A stretch of 64,000 nt of DNA from Sipunculus nudus (taxonomy: Eukaryota; Annelida; Sipuncula; Golfingiida; Sipunculidae): NCBI GenBank assembly GCA_026874595.1, contig CM049315.1:69947916-70011915 (forward strand), in the 5' to 3' direction. The position numbers and the translations under genes were made by a program. The notes under the pieces were generated by a model, which saw only the letters and a list, made by a program, of their open reading frames with translations, searched no databases and was not told the origin of the DNA. Shown piece after piece: positions 61,789-64,000 of this stretch (position 1 is its first letter; every line of letters starts with the position of its first letter).

Positions 61789-63790
61789 CACACACAAATA
61801 TACCCTTGGCGGAGGCAACAATGGGTGCAGGACTTCCCGACGCTCATTCATTATCATGTCGCTGTATATGAATTCATGCATTTATCACGTTCAGAATGAT
61901 TGCTCTGTCCTTGCTCGCTTGACGCGTATTATTTGATTACTATTGATTATATGGTACTCTGTAACGATACATCGGGTTGATTTATCCTCAAGATGATGTT
62001 AAAAAGGTTAAAAAATCAGAAAATTGAAATCTACATTATAAGGAATGCAAGCCTCCGTCAAGTGGAGGAGGGGGGTTCCTTGTGTGGGATGCTCCTAAAC
62101 ACGTGTTTGAATTATCTTATTCGGCCCGAATACCAATTCGCAAATAAGTGACTGTACATTTGTGAATATTCCTGGAGCATATATATGACGTTGATACTGT
62201 ATCCGGGTGATGTACCGGATCCACACAAAAATCTAAGCGATCCTTCATTTGACCATTCCCAAAATGCCCTGAATATTTCTCATGAGATTCCGTTCATTAT
62301 CGTTTGAGTTCTGTTGTGAAAAAAAAACACACGAGCGGGGATGAACGTAAACCCCACTGGCTTAGACAAAACTGGCCCCAGTGCAGCTCAAGGGTAAGAT
62401 GGCCACATGCATTATAAAAGTAAATAAATAAAAGTACGAATTTAATTTACAATCCAAAAATGGCTGACAACATTAATGCAGTGAATGTGGTAAATATTCG
62501 GACCAGTATTGGCACGAGATTGCCTCTGATTTTTGTCACGCATATGGGTTTAGCTATGTCTATCTTTAGTTAGGTTAAACTTATCTCAATCACACCATTT
62601 ATTGCAACCATGGATTTATCTTCATTTTAAAGTGACATGAAAATGAAAACATAAATTTAATGATTGAATGTCTTAATTTTCTTAAAAGTATTGATCACTT
62701 TTTTGTCCCTTTTTTTTTTGTTTCTTGAAAGCGAGGACGAAATGAAAATTGTGGGGGCTGACGTCGTCGTCTGGAAAGTCCACAGGGGGTTTCACTGCCC
62801 CTGGGGTCTCCCCATGCAGTGGGTATGCATGGCCCGTGTGCCGGCCGGGAGACAGGTCTTTACATTTAAACCAACCTGACCCGATTTCTTTCTAAAGTAT
62901 ATCCGGACAGTTTTTACTTTTTCTAGCAAAAACAAAAAGTTCAAGACCAATAACGTATATTTTAGGCCCCTGTGAGTCCAAGGTATCGGCCCATATATAG
63001 GTGAAAATGGTCATTTCTGCTGCACAGGAGTGCGTAGAACCAGGCCTTCTGCTATTGCATTCTGTTCATGTTTCACACATCCTACTGGCATTTGTCTTAT
63101 TTATTCAAATGAATACCAGTAGGCTGTTTGATTTATTTGGAGTGGGTGTCAATTATTTAAGGGGGATAGACATGGAGGGGGTGGTATAAAAGTTGTGCGT
63201 GAGTATTTGGGGAAGGGGCTCGGAGGGGGGGGGGAATTCCTGTTGAGACAACTGTTTATATATTTAATATTCATTTAAACATATCCTCTATTTTTTTATC
63301 CTGAGTTGTAGCTTAAACCGACTGCTGTCTTCCCTACAAGTTTGATGCGTCCAGGCCCTATATATTATCATGCATATAACGTGTTCGTGTTTGGGGTACT
63401 GGGAAAGTGAAAGTCGCGTTTTCAAATTACTTCAATCTAAACGAATTCCGAACGAAAAGTGGAGTTGGGGCTCGAGCCGATCACGTACACTCCAGCAAAC
63501 CGGGCCGCATCGACTCCCTCAAGAACTACAAAAGTTAAGAAATATTTTGTTTCCAGATATATTTGGCTTCCTAATATTAAAGAGGAAATAGAGGCAAAGT
63601 TAGTGAATGTATTTGTAGATGTCACAGCAAGCCAAGCGCAAAGAGGTCCAAGACGCTTCCCCAGGTAAGCTCCAGAACACCCAGCACCGAGGTCGCGACG
63701 AGAAGTCAGACGAGCCAGCAGAGCAGCAGCGACCACGCACATTCCGTTGTAAGGGCCTGAACACCACAGCCACCCGCATGCCGACAGCTT
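61789..63790 (+). repeat. Dispersed repeat segments related to 32690-33210
   Basis: CACACACAAATATACCCTTG and GGAGGCAACAATGG (61789-61832), GGAATGCAAGCCTCCGTC (62042) with TGGGATGCTCCT, a CCATTCCCAAAATGCCCTG block (62261) and 63585-63780 each match parts of 32690-33210. About 1.2 kb of other sequence lies within it. The family is unknown. Confidence 0.6.
62740..62879 (+). other. GC-richer exon-like open frame, doubtful
   Basis: A T-rich tract ending TTCTTGAAAG precedes a frame reading DEMKIVGADVVVWKVHRG, then FHCPWGLPMQWVCMARVPAG, and ending in TGA at 62877-62879. Composition differs from the flanks. No homology, poly(A) signal or partner exon. Confidence 0.2.
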
Positions 63791-64000
63791 GGCCATGGTC
63801 CTGTAGTCCAGATGCCAGGGGTGGAACCTTGTTTTATGGTCTGCCCAATGTTTTTTTTTTTATGGTTATACCCTATTTTGATTGTGCTGAATTCAAATCT
63901 GGATGATGCCACTCTTGCATCCTTGAGGGTTTTGAGATATTCAAGATGGTCGCCAAGATGGCTGCCAAATATGAAATCATCATATATTCACAATTATATG
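63791..64000. other. Window end, no feature recognised
   Basis: T11 run at about 63850; short repeats of AAGATGG near 63942-63962. Confidence 0.4.

Overview
This is a eukaryotic, AT-rich, repeat-dense genomic window. Long (TA)n tracts, pure G/C runs of 10-19 bases, hAT-type MITEs, Helitrons, several decayed LINEs, intron-containing genes and a Polo-like kinase 4 (PLK4) polo-box region point to an animal. The style of the repeats suggests a lophotrochozoan, most likely a mollusc, but this is an inference and the species cannot be read from the sequence.

Layout. 1-4.2 kb: non-coding, with dispersed and degenerate repeats. 4.2-16.7 kb: a very large 27-bp tandem array carrying two copies of one hAT MITE, which show that the array has duplicated in blocks; an exon-like 3' end (16741-16814) lies at its right edge. 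17.6-19.7 kb: a 62-bp satellite. 20.2-20.7 kb: a three-copy tandem repeat. 21.1-24.2 kb: a two-exon minus-strand gene coding for an unrecognised 353-residue protein, with a striking upstream module of one palindromic RFX X-box between two perfect CREs. 25-26.3 kb: a ~370-bp tandem repeat. 28.2-37.5 kb: nested mobile elements (LINE split by a Helitron, a TIR element inside the Helitron, a probable LTR, a second inverted Helitron copy). 37.5-49.5 kb: mostly non-coding, with a LINE 3' end (44.1-44.9 kb) and weak exon candidates. 49.7-50.7 kb: a small tandem duplication and two CpG-rich TIR elements. 52.7-57.8 kb: a seven-exon plus-strand gene coding for the polo-box part of PLK4 without a kinase domain. 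57.8-64 kb: a tandem repeat, a decayed LINE and dispersed repeats.

The two credible genes are the 353-aa orphan and the PLK4-like gene. PLK4 is the centriole-duplication kinase, and RFX factors drive ciliary and male-germline genes in animals, so a shared centriole, cilium or sperm theme is possible, but nothing in the sequence proves that the two genes act together. The PLK4-like gene appears to have its own promoter (CRE-like half site, E-box, TATA-like box, initiator) directly upstream of a tiny first exon. This argues for a free-standing kinase-less polo-box protein rather than the 3' end of a full PLK4. One extra G in a G5 run puts the last polo box out of frame; whether this is real or an assembly error matters for the gene's status. 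I found no rRNA gene, no intact tRNA and no CRISPR array.
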